DNA of 29,098 bases from Bacteroidales bacterium GP2. GTDB taxonomy: Bacteria; Bacteroidota; Bacteroidia; Bacteroidales; Muribaculaceae. The notes beneath the pieces were generated by a model. That model was given only the letters and a program-made list of their open reading frames with translations, made no database searches and was not told the DNA's origin. The stretch covers positions 237 through 29,334 of the forward strand of contig DAAJ01000018.1 of assembly GCA_001701115.1 (NCBI GenBank), given 5' to 3'. The position numbers and the translations under genes were made by a program. Positions 16,805 through 26,103 of this stretch are shown piece after piece; position 1 is the first letter of the stretch; every line of letters starts with the position of its first letter.

Positions 16805-19800
16805 ATGAAAAAAGTATTACTACTCGGCTCGGGTGCCTTGAAGATAGGGCAAGCGGGCGAATTTGACTACTCCGGCTCACAGGCGCTCAAAGCCCTGCGT
16901 GAGGAAGGCATTGAATCAGTGCTTATCAACCCCAACATCGCTACCATCCAGACTTCGGACGGTGTTGCTGACCGCGTGTATTTTCTTCCCATTACACCCG
17001 AGTTCGTTGAAGAGGTCATAAAGAAAGAGCGTCCGGACGGCATCCTTCTTGCTTTCGGAGGTCAGACCGCCCTTAACTGCGGCACACAGCTCTATCTTGA
17101 CGGCACACTTGAAAAATATGGAGTGAAAGTGCTTGGCACCTCTGTTGAAGCCATCATGATTACAGAGGACCGCGACCTGTTTGTTAAGAAACTTAATGAA
17201 ATCGATGTAAAGACTCCCGTTTCACAGGCAGTTGAAAACCTGGAGGATGCCATTGAGGTTGCACACCGCATCGGTTATCCCGTAATGGTACGTTCGGGCT
17301 ACGCGCTGGGAGGACTCGGTTCCGGCATCTGCACCAACGATGAAGAATTTATTGCCCATTGTGAAAGCGCCCTTGCATACTCACGCCAGATTCTGGTTGA
17401 GGAATCGCTCAAAGGTTGGAAAGAGATTGAGTTTGAGGTTATCCGCGACTCATCTGACCTATGCTTCACTGTTGTGCCGATGGAGAACTTCGACCCGCTC
17501 GGCATACATACCGGCGAGAGCATTGTGGTGGCTCCTATCGTGTCGCTGAACCAGGAGCAGATTGAAATGCTTCAGAATATCGCAACCCGCGTTGTGCGCC
17601 ACATCGGCATCGTTGGCGAGTGCAATATCCAGTATGCATTCAACGCAGAAACAAATGACTACCGCATCATTGAAATCAACGCGCGCCTGAGCCGCTCTTC
17701 AGCTCTCGCTTCAAAAGCGTCCGGTTACCCTCTGGCTTTCGTTGCTGCTAAACTTGCGTTAGGCTACACACTTGACCAGATTGGCGAGCCGGGCACACCT
17801 AACTCTGCTGCAAAAGCTCCGGATGTTGACTACATGATTGTGAAAATCCCCCGTTGGGACCTCACTAAATTCGTAGGTGTTGACCGCGAAATAGGCTCAT
17901 CTATGAAATCGGTAGGTGAAATCATGTCAATCGGCAAATCATTTGAGGAGATAATACAGAAAGGCTTGCGCATGATCGGACAAGGGATGCACGGATTTGT
18001 CGGCAATTCCGACATCCATGTTGAGGACCTCGAACATGCTCTCACCCACCCCACTGATATGCGCATTTTCGCTATCGCGCAGGCACTTGAGGAGGGATAT
18101 TCCCCTGCAAAGGTTGCCGAACTCACAAAAATTGACATCTGGTTCATCGAGCGCCTTGCAAACATAGTCAACTTCGCCAATCTCCTGCGTACTCGCGGCG
18201 GTAGCGTGGATGACCTTGACCGCGAGACACTCCTTGAAGCAAAACGCCTCGGATTCTCCGACTTCCAGATTTCACGCCTTGTTGAAAACCCGAAAGGCAA
18301 CATGGAAGCTGATGTGCTCCGCGTGCGCAACCGCAGGAAAGAACTTAACGTCACTCCTTTTGTGCGCCGCATAAACACCGTCGCATCCGAGTATCCCGAA
18401 CTCACCAACTATCTCTATGTGACATACGGAGCCACAGAAAATTCCATCCCTTACGACCTCAACGCGCACAATACCATAATCGTGCTTGGTTCCGGCGCTT
18501 ACCGCATAGGCAGTTCTGTGGAATTTGACTGGTGCTCTGTCAACGCCGCTACTACTTGCCGCAAACTTGGCTACAAAGCGGTGATGATCAACTACAACCC
18601 GGAGACAGTATCTACCGACTATGACATGTGCGACCGTCTCTACTTTGATGAACTTAGCTTTGAGCGCGTTATGGATATAATTGACCTTGAAACACCACGC
18701 GGCGTGATTGTGAGCGTTGGAGGTCAGATTCCTAACAATCTTGCAATGAAGCTATACCGTCGCCATGTGCCTGTGCTCGGCACATCACCGGTGTCTATCG
18801 ACAGGGCTGAAAACCGCCACAAATTCTCCGCCATGCTCGACCAGCTGGGAATTGACCAGCCCCGTTGGAAAGAACTCACAACCGAGGATGAAATCCATGC
18901 ATTTGTTGAAGAAGTAGGTTTCCCTGTGCTCATCCGTCCGAGTTATGTGCTTTCCGGAGCGGCAATGAATGTTTGCTACGACTACGAGCAGATGCACCGT
19001 TTCCTCAGCCAGGCGGCAAAAGTGTCAAAAGAATATCCCGTTGTTGTTTCTGAGTTCCTCCAGAATGCCAAGGAAATCGAATTTGATGCAGTGGCACGCA
19101 ACGGCAAAATTGTTGAGTACGCTATTTCGGAACATGTGGAATATGCCGGCGTTCACTCCGGTGACGCAACTCTGGTGTTCCCAGCTCAGAAAATATATAT
19201 GGCAACTGCACGCCGCATCAAGCGCATAAGCGCACGCATTGCAGAAGCGCTCAATATCTCCGGTCCGTTCAACATCCAGTATCTTGCTAAAAACAACTAT
19301 GTCAAGGTGATTGAATGCAACCTCCGCGCATCACGCTCATTCCCATTCGTGAGCAAGGTGCTCAAGAAGAACTTCATCGAAACCGCAACACGCATCATGC
19401 TCGGAGAAAAACCGGAAGTTGCCGACACATCTACATTTGACATTGACTACATCGGAGTAAAGGCATCGCAGTTCTCCTTTGCCCGACTGCACAAAGCAGA
19501 CCCGGTGCTTGGAGTAGACATGGCATCTACCGGTGAAGTCGGTTGCCTCGGACGCGATTTCGACGAAGCGCTGCTCAACGCCATGATTTCAGTTGGTCAC
19601 CATGTGCCTACCAAGGGAGTCCTTGTAAGTTCCGGAGATGCACGCGCAAAAGTGGATATGCTTGAGGCTTGCCGCCTGCTTCAGGACAAAGGCTACAGCA
19701 TATATGCTACTCCCGGCACAGCCGCATTCCTTGCTGAACACGGAGTCAAGACTACCCAGGTATGCTGGCCGGATGAAGAAGGGCTGTCAGTTCTTGACGT

Positions 19801-20008
19801 TATCAGCGATCACACAGTCGATTTGGTAATCAATATCCCGAAAAACCATACCAAGCGCGAACTGACAAACGGCTACCGCATCCGCCGCCACGCTATTGAC
19901 CATAACATTCCGCTGCTCACCAACGCACGTCTCGCCCTGGCATACGTAAAAGCGTTTGTTTCACGTCCGGTAGAGACAATCGGCATCACTTCATGGCAGG
20001 AATACTAA
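16805..20008 (+). CDS. carB: Carbamoyl-phosphate synthase large subunit
   Basis: CarB makes carbamoyl phosphate from bicarbonate, ATP and ammonia delivered by CarA, feeding arginine and pyrimidine synthesis. From the ATG at 16805 the protein is 1067 residues, full family length. It has two homologous ATP-grasp halves: LGSGALKIGQAGEFDYSG begins the first and VLGSGAYRIGSSVEFDWC the second. An oligomerisation region lies between them, and there is a C-terminal MGS-like regulatory domain (from about GVLVSSGDARAKVDM, including YATPGTAAFL). The motifs are closer to the eukaryotic CAD/CPS I type than to E. coli CarB. No carA lies next to it in the window. A terminator follows. Confidence 0.95.
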   Translation: MKKVLLLGSGALKIGQAGEFDYSGSQALKALREEGIESVLINPNIATIQTSDGVADRVYFLPITPEFVEEVIKKERPDGILLAFGGQTALNCGTQLYLDGTLEKYGVKVLGTSVEAIMITEDRDLFVKKLNEIDVKTPVSQAVENLEDAIEVAHRIGYPVMVRSGYALGGLGSGICTNDEEFIAHCESALAYSRQILVEESLKGWKEIEFEVIRDSSDLCFTVVPMENFDPLGIHTGESIVVAPIVSLNQEQIEMLQNIATRVVRHIGIVGECNIQYAFNAETNDYRIIEINARLSRSSALASKASGYPLAFVAAKLALGYTLDQIGEPGTPNSAAKAPDVDYMIVKIPRWDLTKFVGVDREIGSSMKSVGEIMSIGKSFEEIIQKGLRMIGQGMHGFVGNSDIHVEDLEHALTHPTDMRIFAIAQALEEGYSPAKVAELTKIDIWFIERLANIVNFANLLRTRGGSVDDLDRETLLEAKRLGFSDFQISRLVENPKGNMEADVLRVRNRRKELNVTPFVRRINTVASEYPELTNYLYVTYGATENSIPYDLNAHNTIIVLGSGAYRIGSSVEFDWCSVNAATTCRKLGYKAVMINYNPETVSTDYDMCDRLYFDELSFERVMDIIDLETPRGVIVSVGGQIPNNLAMKLYRRHVPVLGTSPVSIDRAENRHKFSAMLDQLGIDQPRWKELTTEDEIHAFVEEVGFPVLIRPSYVLSGAAMNVCYDYEQMHRFLSQAAKVSKEYPVVVSEFLQNAKEIEFDAVARNGKIVEYAISEHVEYAGVHSGDATLVFPAQKIYMATARRIKRISARIAEALNISGPFNIQYLAKNNYVKVIECNLRASRSFPFVSKVLKKNFIETATRIMLGEKPEVADTSTFDIDYIGVKASQFSFARLHKADPVLGVDMASTGEVGCLGRDFDEALLNAMISVGHHVPTKGVLVSSGDARAKVDMLEACRLLQDKGYSIYATPGTAAFLAEHGVKTTQVCWPDEEGLSVLDVISDHTVDLVINIPKNHTKRELTNGYRIRRHAIDHNIPLLTNARLALAYVKAFVSRPVETIGITSWQEY

Positions 20009-20027
20009 TTTCTACCCGATAATAAAA

Positions 20028-20067
20028 AACACTGCGGCTTGGCAAAACCAGGTCGCAGCGTTTTTTT
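20028..20067. terminator. Bidirectional terminator between carB and the alpha-galactosidase
   Basis: AACACTGCG (20028-20036) pairs with CGCAGCGTT (about 20054-20062) with one mismatch, and inner CTTGG/CCAGG extends the stem. It is flanked by an A-run on the left and a T7 run on the right, so it can end both convergent genes. Confidence 0.8.
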
Positions 20068-20083
20068 ATCCGGAGTGGCGGAA

Positions 20084-22294
20084 TCAGTTCCGCGCGGTAA
20101 TTTCGATTACTGTTGAGGTGTTGTGGCGCGATGTGAAAACATTGATGCCAACTTTCATCAGATAGTCGCCAGTAAAGACCTTTCCATTCTGGGCAAACTT
20201 AGCCTCAGTGCCAGGCATGAGATTAATTTCCTGAACAAGATATTTCTTGTCCGGGTCAAGCCCCTGGAGTTTTACCGGCGACAGTTTCTCTTGGAAACGC
20301 GGAGAAAGGTCGTAGGCAAACAACACAGCACTGTTTTTTGACTTGTCGACATACTCAACTGCAGCATGATTTGTTTCGTAAGGTGAAACAAGACGGTACT
20401 GGTCTCCATCCATGACCGCAGGCTGCAAACGCTTCCAGTTGGCAACCGCCTGCTGGCAGAATTCCAGTTCTTCCGCAGTCAACTCATGCAGCCCTATGTC
20501 GAAACCAAGTTTGCACATCGCCGCAACATCGGTGCGGAACTTGACAGATGTGTTCTTGTTCCAGCTTGTCACATGAGCAGCCATAGCCTTTGCAGGGAAG
20601 AATTGCGAAAATCCCCACTGGATATAAATGCGCTCAATCGGATCGGTATTGTCCGAGCACCAGAACTCAGTAAAGTATTTCAGCGCCTCATAGTCGCAAC
20701 GTGCGCCGCCACCGGAGCAAAGCATCATAGGCACATCCGGATATTTGTCCTTGATGCGCTTGAGAACATTATATATCCCACGCACATGGTCCACATACAA
20801 CTGTCCCTGCTTATCCTTGGCGTAAGGAGAATAAATATTGGTTATCGGGCTGTTGCAGTCCCATTTGAAATAAGCCACATCAGGATTCTCGGTAAGAATA
20901 TCATCCACCACATTGAAAACATGGTCCTGCACTTTGGGATTGCTCATGTCAAGCACAAGCTGGTTGCGGTAATAATATGTGTCGCGGTTAGGCTGCTCGA
21001 TTACCCAATCAGGATGCTTCTCATAAAGTTCACTCTTGGGATTCACCATTTCCGGCTCAATCCATATGCCGAATTTCACATCGGCAGCCTTTGCCGCGTC
21101 AACGAGCGCCGGAATGCCGCCCGGAAGCTTGTCATGAGTCACCTCCCAGTCGCCGAGACCCGCATGGTCATCCTTTCGTGGATATTTGTTTCCGAACCAA
21201 CCGTCATCGAGAAGGAACATATCCACCCCGAGGTGTTTAGCCTCCTTCATAAGCTGCGCAAGAATATCCTGGTTGAAATCAAATGCGGTATTCTCCCAGT
21301 TGTTGAGAAGTGTCATCCGCGTTCCTTCGCCATCTTTAAGACCGTATTTCCTCGCCCAGTCATGCAGGTTACGGCTTCCCTGGCTTGTGCCGTCATAGCT
21401 CAACGTGAAGATGAATTCAGGAGTGGTGAACACCTCGTTTGCTTTTAGCTCGTAGTTTGAAGCGTAAGGATTGATTCCCGGAATGACACGCAGGTTTCCC
21501 ACATTGTCCACCTCGAATGTAAACCGGAAATTTCCCGTCCAGCCAAGGGTGCCCATAAGCACCTCGCCGCTATGCTCTTTTGCCGGACCGTTTAGCCCGA
21601 TTTCAAAGAAAGGATGAGTCAGCATAGCCGCACGGCTTCCAAGCTTGGTGTCGATTACTTTTTTGCCGAACTGGAGCTGCTGCGTGCGCATCTGCGCTTC
21701 CTTCGCCCAGTCGCTGCTGAACTCAGTGAGCCAATATTCCGGCTCGTTGAAGTACAACATTGCGGAAGCATATTGCGACATGGTTATAGGCTTCTTCTCG
21801 CCATGAGAAATTTCACTCCAAGTCTTTATTACATTCTCCTTGGGATATGACACATAATTAAGGGTAACATTCACCGGATATTTATCATCCTTGAGATTTA
21901 TGCGGGTAAGAGTTCCACCGGGCACCTGTTCCTGTGAAGAATCCACATAATATAAATATGTTGTCATATTTCCGTCCGCATGGGTAATACCGAGGGCGGG
22001 CTCAAAGAAGTCCTCATTGCCGGAGGTAGAATATGCCTCCCATCCACGGGTAGATACAGAACCGTCAGAACCTGCGTGCTGGTTCCACGACAGGTTTTGC
22101 AAGTCCTCGCTGTGCTTTAGTTTCGGTCCGAGATATGTCTGGTACAAACGCTTGTTTGGTCCAACTTCGAGCACAAGATCGGTATTATCTGTGGCTATAC
22201 GGATTATTTTGTTCCCTTCCTGCGGGTTTGCCACTGCCGACAGTGAAATTGCCGCAGACATTGCGGCTGCAATAAAAACTTTCATGATATCCAT
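20084..22294 (-). CDS. Secreted alpha-galactosidase, GH36
   Basis: This enzyme hydrolyses terminal alpha-1,6-galactosides such as those of raffinose-type sugars, and it is exported. Residues 1-22 are a Sec signal peptide; MDIMKVF gives two possible starts, 22294 or 22285. An N-terminal beta-sandwich (about 25-310) precedes the TIM barrel. The barrel shows FLLDDGWFGNK, FGIWIEPEMVNPKSELYEKHPDW and the GH36 nucleophile Asp479 in YFKWDCN. The acid/base residue is Asp548 in FWCSDNTDP. A C-terminal beta domain completes 736 residues, a normal GH36 length. It stands alone with its own promoter, not in a polysaccharide-utilisation locus with SusC/SusD. Confidence 0.93.
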   Translation of the reverse strand: MDIMKVFIAAAMSAAISLSAVANPQEGNKIIRIATDNTDLVLEVGPNKRLYQTYLGPKLKHSEDLQNLSWNQHAGSDGSVSTRGWEAYSTSGNEDFFEPALGITHADGNMTTYLYYVDSSQEQVPGGTLTRINLKDDKYPVNVTLNYVSYPKENVIKTWSEISHGEKKPITMSQYASAMLYFNEPEYWLTEFSSDWAKEAQMRTQQLQFGKKVIDTKLGSRAAMLTHPFFEIGLNGPAKEHSGEVLMGTLGWTGNFRFTFEVDNVGNLRVIPGINPYASNYELKANEVFTTPEFIFTLSYDGTSQGSRNLHDWARKYGLKDGEGTRMTLLNNWENTAFDFNQDILAQLMKEAKHLGVDMFLLDDGWFGNKYPRKDDHAGLGDWEVTHDKLPGGIPALVDAAKAADVKFGIWIEPEMVNPKSELYEKHPDWVIEQPNRDTYYYRNQLVLDMSNPKVQDHVFNVVDDILTENPDVAYFKWDCNSPITNIYSPYAKDKQGQLYVDHVRGIYNVLKRIKDKYPDVPMMLCSGGGARCDYEALKYFTEFWCSDNTDPIERIYIQWGFSQFFPAKAMAAHVTSWNKNTSVKFRTDVAAMCKLGFDIGLHELTAEELEFCQQAVANWKRLQPAVMDGDQYRLVSPYETNHAAVEYVDKSKNSAVLFAYDLSPRFQEKLSPVKLQGLDPDKKYLVQEINLMPGTEAKFAQNGKVFTGDYLMKVGINVFTSRHNTSTVIEITARN

Positions 22295-22314
22295 GCAAAA
22301 CTATTAGGAAAATG

Positions 22315-22322
22315 CAAAGGTA
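22315..22322 (-). promoter_or_regulatory. -7 box of the alpha-galactosidase gene
   Basis: On the minus strand this reads TACCTTTG, an exact TAnnTTTG match, 20 bases upstream of the first ATG. The rest of 22323-22513 shows no gene or clear hairpin. Confidence 0.65.
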
Positions 22323-22513
22323 AACAATTTATTTAAAACATTTTGCCTCAATTCTGAGGATACATGCACTAAATAAGTCTGTACCTGCTTGCAACAGATA
22401 TTCAAACAGTATATCTAAACTTCTGTATTGAAATTTTTATGAATTCGGGTCAACTGGCAATACAAAACTAAAGCAGGTCGGGCGGATCAGGTTAACGCAT
22501 TCCATACCTCGGG

Positions 22514-23554
22514 CTATTTGAAAATTTCAGAATTGCGCGTCCAAACCTGATTGCGGTTAGCTTTCGCCGGTGTGTTCTGCGCCATCACGCCTACAAGCGG
22601 ATGAGGCACATAGCATTCTTCAAGATATGCTATTTCATCCGGAGATAGTTCAAGTTCAACCGCCTTTATCATCCCGTTTATATGATGTTTCTTGGTTGCT
22701 CCAACTACAGGAGCGGTGACTTTTGTCAAAAGCCAAGCCAGAGCAACCTCAGTCATGGATACATCGCGTTTGTCCGCGATATCCATAACGCGGCGAATTA
22801 TCACCTCATCCTGCTGCGCGGAAGCATCGTATTTCAGTCGGGCATAGCTATCCTCTTCAAGGCGCTTTGAATCTTCTCCGGGACGTTTCGACAGGCGCCC
22901 GCTTGCAAGTGCGCTATATGGGGTCATAGCAATATTCTTCTCTGCGCAAAGAGGTTTCATCTCGCGTTCCTCTTCCCTGAAAAGCAGGTTGTAATGTCCC
23001 TGAACGGAAATAAATTTTGTAAGTCCCTCATATTCTGCAATCGTATTTGCTTTGGCGAGCTGCCATGCAAAACAGTTGGAAATTCCTATATACCTCGCCT
23101 TGCCGCTTTTCACTATATCGTGAAGTGTGCGCATTATCTCATGTATGGGAGTATTATAATCCCACATGTGGTAGATATAGAGATCCACATGGTCCATGCC
23201 AAGATGCCGGATGCTGGCATCTATGCTCATTTCAATATGCTCCCTGCCGGAAATGCCATTTGCTATCTCCTCAGGCGACCGAGGAAGGAACTTGGTTGCC
23301 ACCACAATATCATCACGTTTGGCAAAGTCACGCAAAGCCTGCCCAACATACTTTTCACTTGTCCCGTTCTGGTAACCTATTGCGGTGTCGAAGAAATTGA
23401 TACCCTTGTCAAGAGCATATCTGATTATCTCCCTGGTTTCCGGTTCACCTATTGTCCACGTGTGCTGCCCGTGAGCCGGATCGCCGAAGCCCATGCATCC
23501 CAAGCAGATGCGTGATACTCTGAGATCGGAATTGCCTAATTTTGTATATTTCAT
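22514..23554 (-). CDS. Aldo/keto reductase
   Basis: This is a predicted cytoplasmic NADPH-dependent carbonyl reductase with a TIM-barrel fold. The catalytic tetrad is visible: Asp56 in NFFDTAIGY, Tyr61, Lys88 in VVATKF and His129 in YIYHMWD. The C-terminal cofactor region contains TAPVVGATKKHHINGM. The 346-residue length is usual for the group that includes YajO-like enzymes. It starts five bases after the amidohydrolase stop, so the two form an operon whose promoter carries the GTATCAA operator described below. The substrate is not readable from sequence; by context it may reduce an aldehyde or quinone produced or met by the neighbouring enzymes. Confidence 0.92.
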   Translation of the reverse strand: MKYTKLGNSDLRVSRICLGCMGFGDPAHGQHTWTIGEPETREIIRYALDKGINFFDTAIGYQNGTSEKYVGQALRDFAKRDDIVVATKFLPRSPEEIANGISGREHIEMSIDASIRHLGMDHVDLYIYHMWDYNTPIHEIMRTLHDIVKSGKARYIGISNCFAWQLAKANTIAEYEGLTKFISVQGHYNLLFREEEREMKPLCAEKNIAMTPYSALASGRLSKRPGEDSKRLEEDSYARLKYDASAQQDEVIIRRVMDIADKRDVSMTEVALAWLLTKVTAPVVGATKKHHINGMIKAVELELSPDEIAYLEECYVPHPLVGVMAQNTPAKANRNQVWTRNSEIFK

Positions 23555-23559
23555 ATTGA

Positions 23560-25014
23560 TTATTTTATTGTATTTATCATCTTGCTGTCAGGATTCAGTG
23601 GTGTCTGGTCGCATAGTTCAAGCGACTTAACCATGTGCAGCGTGCCTTGCTTGTATTTCTGGAAATGCGGTGAGGCGATGTGCGATTTATAAGCATCCTG
23701 GCTCGCGTATGTCTCTAAGATGGTGATTAAACAAGGATTATTCTTGTCTGCAACGGCATACATGGTCAACACCCCCGGCTCTGTACGCAGTGACGTTACA
23801 CCTACCTCTGTTGCCATCTTCATATATTCATCAAGATACTGAGGATAGACCTCGATACGTGAGAGTCTTACTATTCCGTCTTCCGCCATCGGCAGTTTCT
23901 TGCGTTGTGGTTCTGGGACTGACTGGTAGGAGGAATGCTTTTCAATTCCGAAAAGAGCCAAAGCATTGTCACGCAATATTTGTTCCTTAAATGGAGGAAG
24001 ACGCTCATTATTATCGATAGACGAAATTAGACCAGCATAGACTTTCTGCAATGCTTTTGCGGGAACGAAGCTATAGTCCGAACCGTAGAGAATATGCTTC
24101 GGATCGGTAATCGTCAACAAGAGGTCAAGGATTTCAGGAGTGGGACCACCGGCAACGTCGTAGTAGAGGTTGCACATATTCGCCTCAATATCAAACGGCT
24201 GCTCTATCACGCCCATTGCTGACATCAGCGGATATCCTTTTTTCAGTCGTGCCACCGCAATTGGGAGGAATGAGCCTGCATGAGGCACGACAAACCTGAT
24301 ATCCGGATAACGCACCATTATGTTGTGAGCCACCATGTTCAGGACAGCCCGGGTAGTCTCGACCGGATACTCGTAAACAAATATCGGACCGGAGGTGAAT
24401 ACGCTTTCAGGCAATGACTCAGGGCGATGTGGATGGATTATTACAACTGCCTTGCGGTCGTTAAGTTCCTTCATCAAGGGATCAAGTACGGGATCGCCCA
24501 AGTAAAGCCCCCTGCTGTTAGTCGGGAGTTTAATTCCGTCTGCTTTCAATGAGTCGAAAGCATATATGGTTTCCTGAATAGCTGCGTCCACATCCGGCAA
24601 CGGCACGGACGCGCAATACATGAACCTACCGGGATGACGCTGCTTCACCGCAGCCCCTTCCTCATTTACTGACCGGATTATCGCCTTTGTCTCCTCGATA
24701 TCCCCGAAATACGGATATGGGGATGAAAGAGTAAGCACGGACGTTGCTATACCCAGCGAATCAATGAAAGCAAGATGCCCATCTTCACTCCATGCGGGAA
24801 GCGGAAAACCGTCCTCCATGAGAGCGCCATGACGCTCAAGGCATTCAAGATATGGCTTGGTCATAAGGTGCGAATGAACATCGACCGCGTTTACATCCTT
24901 GCTTTGTGCCATTGAAGCCACAGACACCATGACACCAAATGCCGCTGCAAGAAACCTCATCATACCATCGGATTTTCTTGTGTTATACGAATTCAATTTC
25001 ATAAGATATCGCAC
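23560..25014 (-). CDS. Exported amidohydrolase (ACMSD-like) fused to an ABM-type domain
   Basis: Two domains are seen. Residues about 43-360 form an amidohydrolase-2 (ACMSD-like) metal-dependent barrel: His47/His49 in DVHSHL, IIHPHRP (His194/His196), VVPHAGSF (His245) and YGSDYSF (Asp313) are the expected metal and catalytic ligands. Residues about 381-468 look like an antibiotic-biosynthesis-monooxygenase (ABM, YgiN-like) domain: VRLSRIEVYPQYLDEYMKM, TEPGVLTMYAV and a final HFQKYK. A signal peptide core (about 18-36, ending SMAQS) suggests export; the start may be 25014, 24999 or 24963. It is first in an operon with the aldo/keto reductase. Amidohydrolases of this family decarboxylate or hydrolyse aromatic or small carboxylic acids; the exact reaction is unknown. 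Confidence 0.85.
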   Translation of the reverse strand: MRYLMKLNSYNTRKSDGMMRFLAAAFGVMVSVASMAQSKDVNAVDVHSHLMTKPYLECLERHGALMEDGFPLPAWSEDGHLAFIDSLGIATSVLTLSSPYPYFGDIEETKAIIRSVNEEGAAVKQRHPGRFMYCASVPLPDVDAAIQETIYAFDSLKADGIKLPTNSRGLYLGDPVLDPLMKELNDRKAVVIIHPHRPESLPESVFTSGPIFVYEYPVETTRAVLNMVAHNIMVRYPDIRFVVPHAGSFLPIAVARLKKGYPLMSAMGVIEQPFDIEANMCNLYYDVAGGPTPEILDLLLTITDPKHILYGSDYSFVPAKALQKVYAGLISSIDNNERLPPFKEQILRDNALALFGIEKHSSYQSVPEPQRKKLPMAEDGIVRLSRIEVYPQYLDEYMKMATEVGVTSLRTEPGVLTMYAVADKNNPCLITILETYASQDAYKSHIASPHFQKYKQGTLHMVKSLELCDQTPLNPDSKMINTIK

Positions 25015-25084
25015 TATTTCATTTTTTGCACTCCTCTCAGGAGACTATATTTCACTTTTCATGCAAACATAAATTCTGATAGTG

Positions 25085-25092
25085 CAAAAATA
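25085..25092 (-). promoter_or_regulatory. -7 box of the amidohydrolase-reductase operon
   Basis: On the minus strand this reads TATTTTTG, an exact TAnnTTTG match. Exactly 21 nt separate it from the GTATCAA direct repeat, the same distance as at the two flavin reductase promoters. Confidence 0.65.
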
Positions 25093-25113
25093 CTATCATA
25101 AATCCTAATGAAC

Positions 25114-25141
25114 GTATCAAATATCTCGCACTCTGTATCAA
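25114..25141. promoter_or_regulatory. Candidate AraC operator, site A
   Basis: GTATCAA at 25114-25120 is repeated at 25135-25141, a direct repeat with a 21-bp period, i.e. two helical turns as in classical AraC half-site pairs. It lies in the divergent region between the amidohydrolase operon and the AraC-type gene. The same sequence with the same spacing recurs at 26774 and 28988. Recognition by the adjacent AraC protein is inferred. Confidence 0.65.
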
Positions 25142-25188
25142 TTTCACCGATATAGGGCTTTCTATGCTCCCAACCATATTATTATTGC

Positions 25189-25196
25189 TAACTTTG
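25189..25196 (+). promoter_or_regulatory. -7 box of the AraC-type gene
   Basis: TAACTTTG is an exact TAnnTTTG match that ends four bases before the ATG at 25201. The transcript is therefore expected to be leaderless or nearly so, with no room for a ribosome-binding site. Confidence 0.65.
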
Positions 25197-25200
25197 TGAT

Positions 25201-26103
25201 ATGAACAAGGTACTTAAAGTCAATTCGCCAGGCGATTACAGCGCATACATCGGTCAGACCGACCGTCACAGACTTGTAAGTGTAATCGATTATAATGCGG
25301 CATCACCTATTCGCCACAGCCTGAACAACTATGGGGTTTATGGCATTTTCCTGCGTGATGATGCATCCGTTGACCTGCAATACGGTTGTGGCAGATATGA
25401 CTACAAGGAATCGACCTTGCTGTGCGTGTCACCCGGGCAGATAGGTGGAAAAGAGGATAATGGAGAGCTGGTATCTATTTCCGGATGGGCTTTGCTGTTC
25501 CACCCCGACATTTTGCACGGCACACGTCTTGAAAAGATGATACGTGACTATTCATTCTTTGATTACCATGTCAACGAGGCACTGCACATGAGCAAGGAGG
25601 AAAGGGATATTATTGTCTCCTTGATGAAGGCTATACAGCGCGAAATTGATGAGGAACATGACAGTGAGCAGGATGAGATTATTGTCGGGTATATAAATGT
25701 GCTGTTGAAATACTGCAAAAGATTCTATAACCGCCAGTTTGCCACAAGAAAGTATGAAAATTCAGATATTCTTTCGCGCTTTCAGGACACATTGGCGGAC
25801 TATTATGCCAACGGACGTCAGTTTGAGCATGGCATTCCCACGATCCAGTATCTGGCGGATTGCTTGTGTATGTCGCCTAACTATCTCGGCGACTTAATCA
25901 AGCGCGCAACAGGAGAAACTGCAGGCAATCATATCAGGAATTACCTTGTCATACAAACTAAAAACGGACTTGCTGGCGGAAAGACAATCTCCGAGGTTGC
26001 TTACGATATCGGGCTGGAATATCCACAGCATCTCAGCCGTATGTTCAAGAAACAGACCGGCATAACACCTTCGGAATACCTCCGGCAAGTAAAAGACAAC
26101 TAA
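25201..26103 (+). CDS. AraC-family transcriptional regulator
   Basis: The 300-residue protein has an N-terminal effector/dimerisation half (about 1-185), which I cannot assign to a specific ligand family, and a C-terminal double helix-turn-helix domain (about 205-298). The first helix-turn-helix contains LADCLCMSPNYLGDLIKRATG, and the second contains TISEVAYDIGLEYPQHLSRMFKKQTGITPSEYL, the standard AraC signature. It is divergent from the amidohydrolase/reductase operon, and a direct-repeat operator lies between them. Identical operators precede both flavin reductase copies, so I infer it activates all three units. A hairpin terminator follows its stop codon. Confidence 0.93.
   Translation: MNKVLKVNSPGDYSAYIGQTDRHRLVSVIDYNAASPIRHSLNNYGVYGIFLRDDASVDLQYGCGRYDYKESTLLCVSPGQIGGKEDNGELVSISGWALLFHPDILHGTRLEKMIRDYSFFDYHVNEALHMSKEERDIIVSLMKAIQREIDEEHDSEQDEIIVGYINVLLKYCKRFYNRQFATRKYENSDILSRFQDTLADYYANGRQFEHGIPTIQYLADCLCMSPNYLGDLIKRATGETAGNHIRNYLVIQTKNGLAGGKTISEVAYDIGLEYPQHLSRMFKKQTGITPSEYLRQVKDN

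Noticed and set aside
17830..18408. 192-residue open frame on the minus strand within carB
   Set aside because: It is antisense to conserved CarB sequence, Ser/Arg-rich, with no family signature.
20486..21448. 320-residue open frame on the + strand
   Set aside because: It is antisense to the GH36 catalytic barrel, whose motifs and length are complete on the minus strand. The + frame shows no domain and arises from codon bias.
22994..23515. 173-residue + strand frame over the aldo/keto reductase
   Set aside because: It is antisense to a complete, motif-bearing gene, and it has no upstream promoter or homology I recognise.
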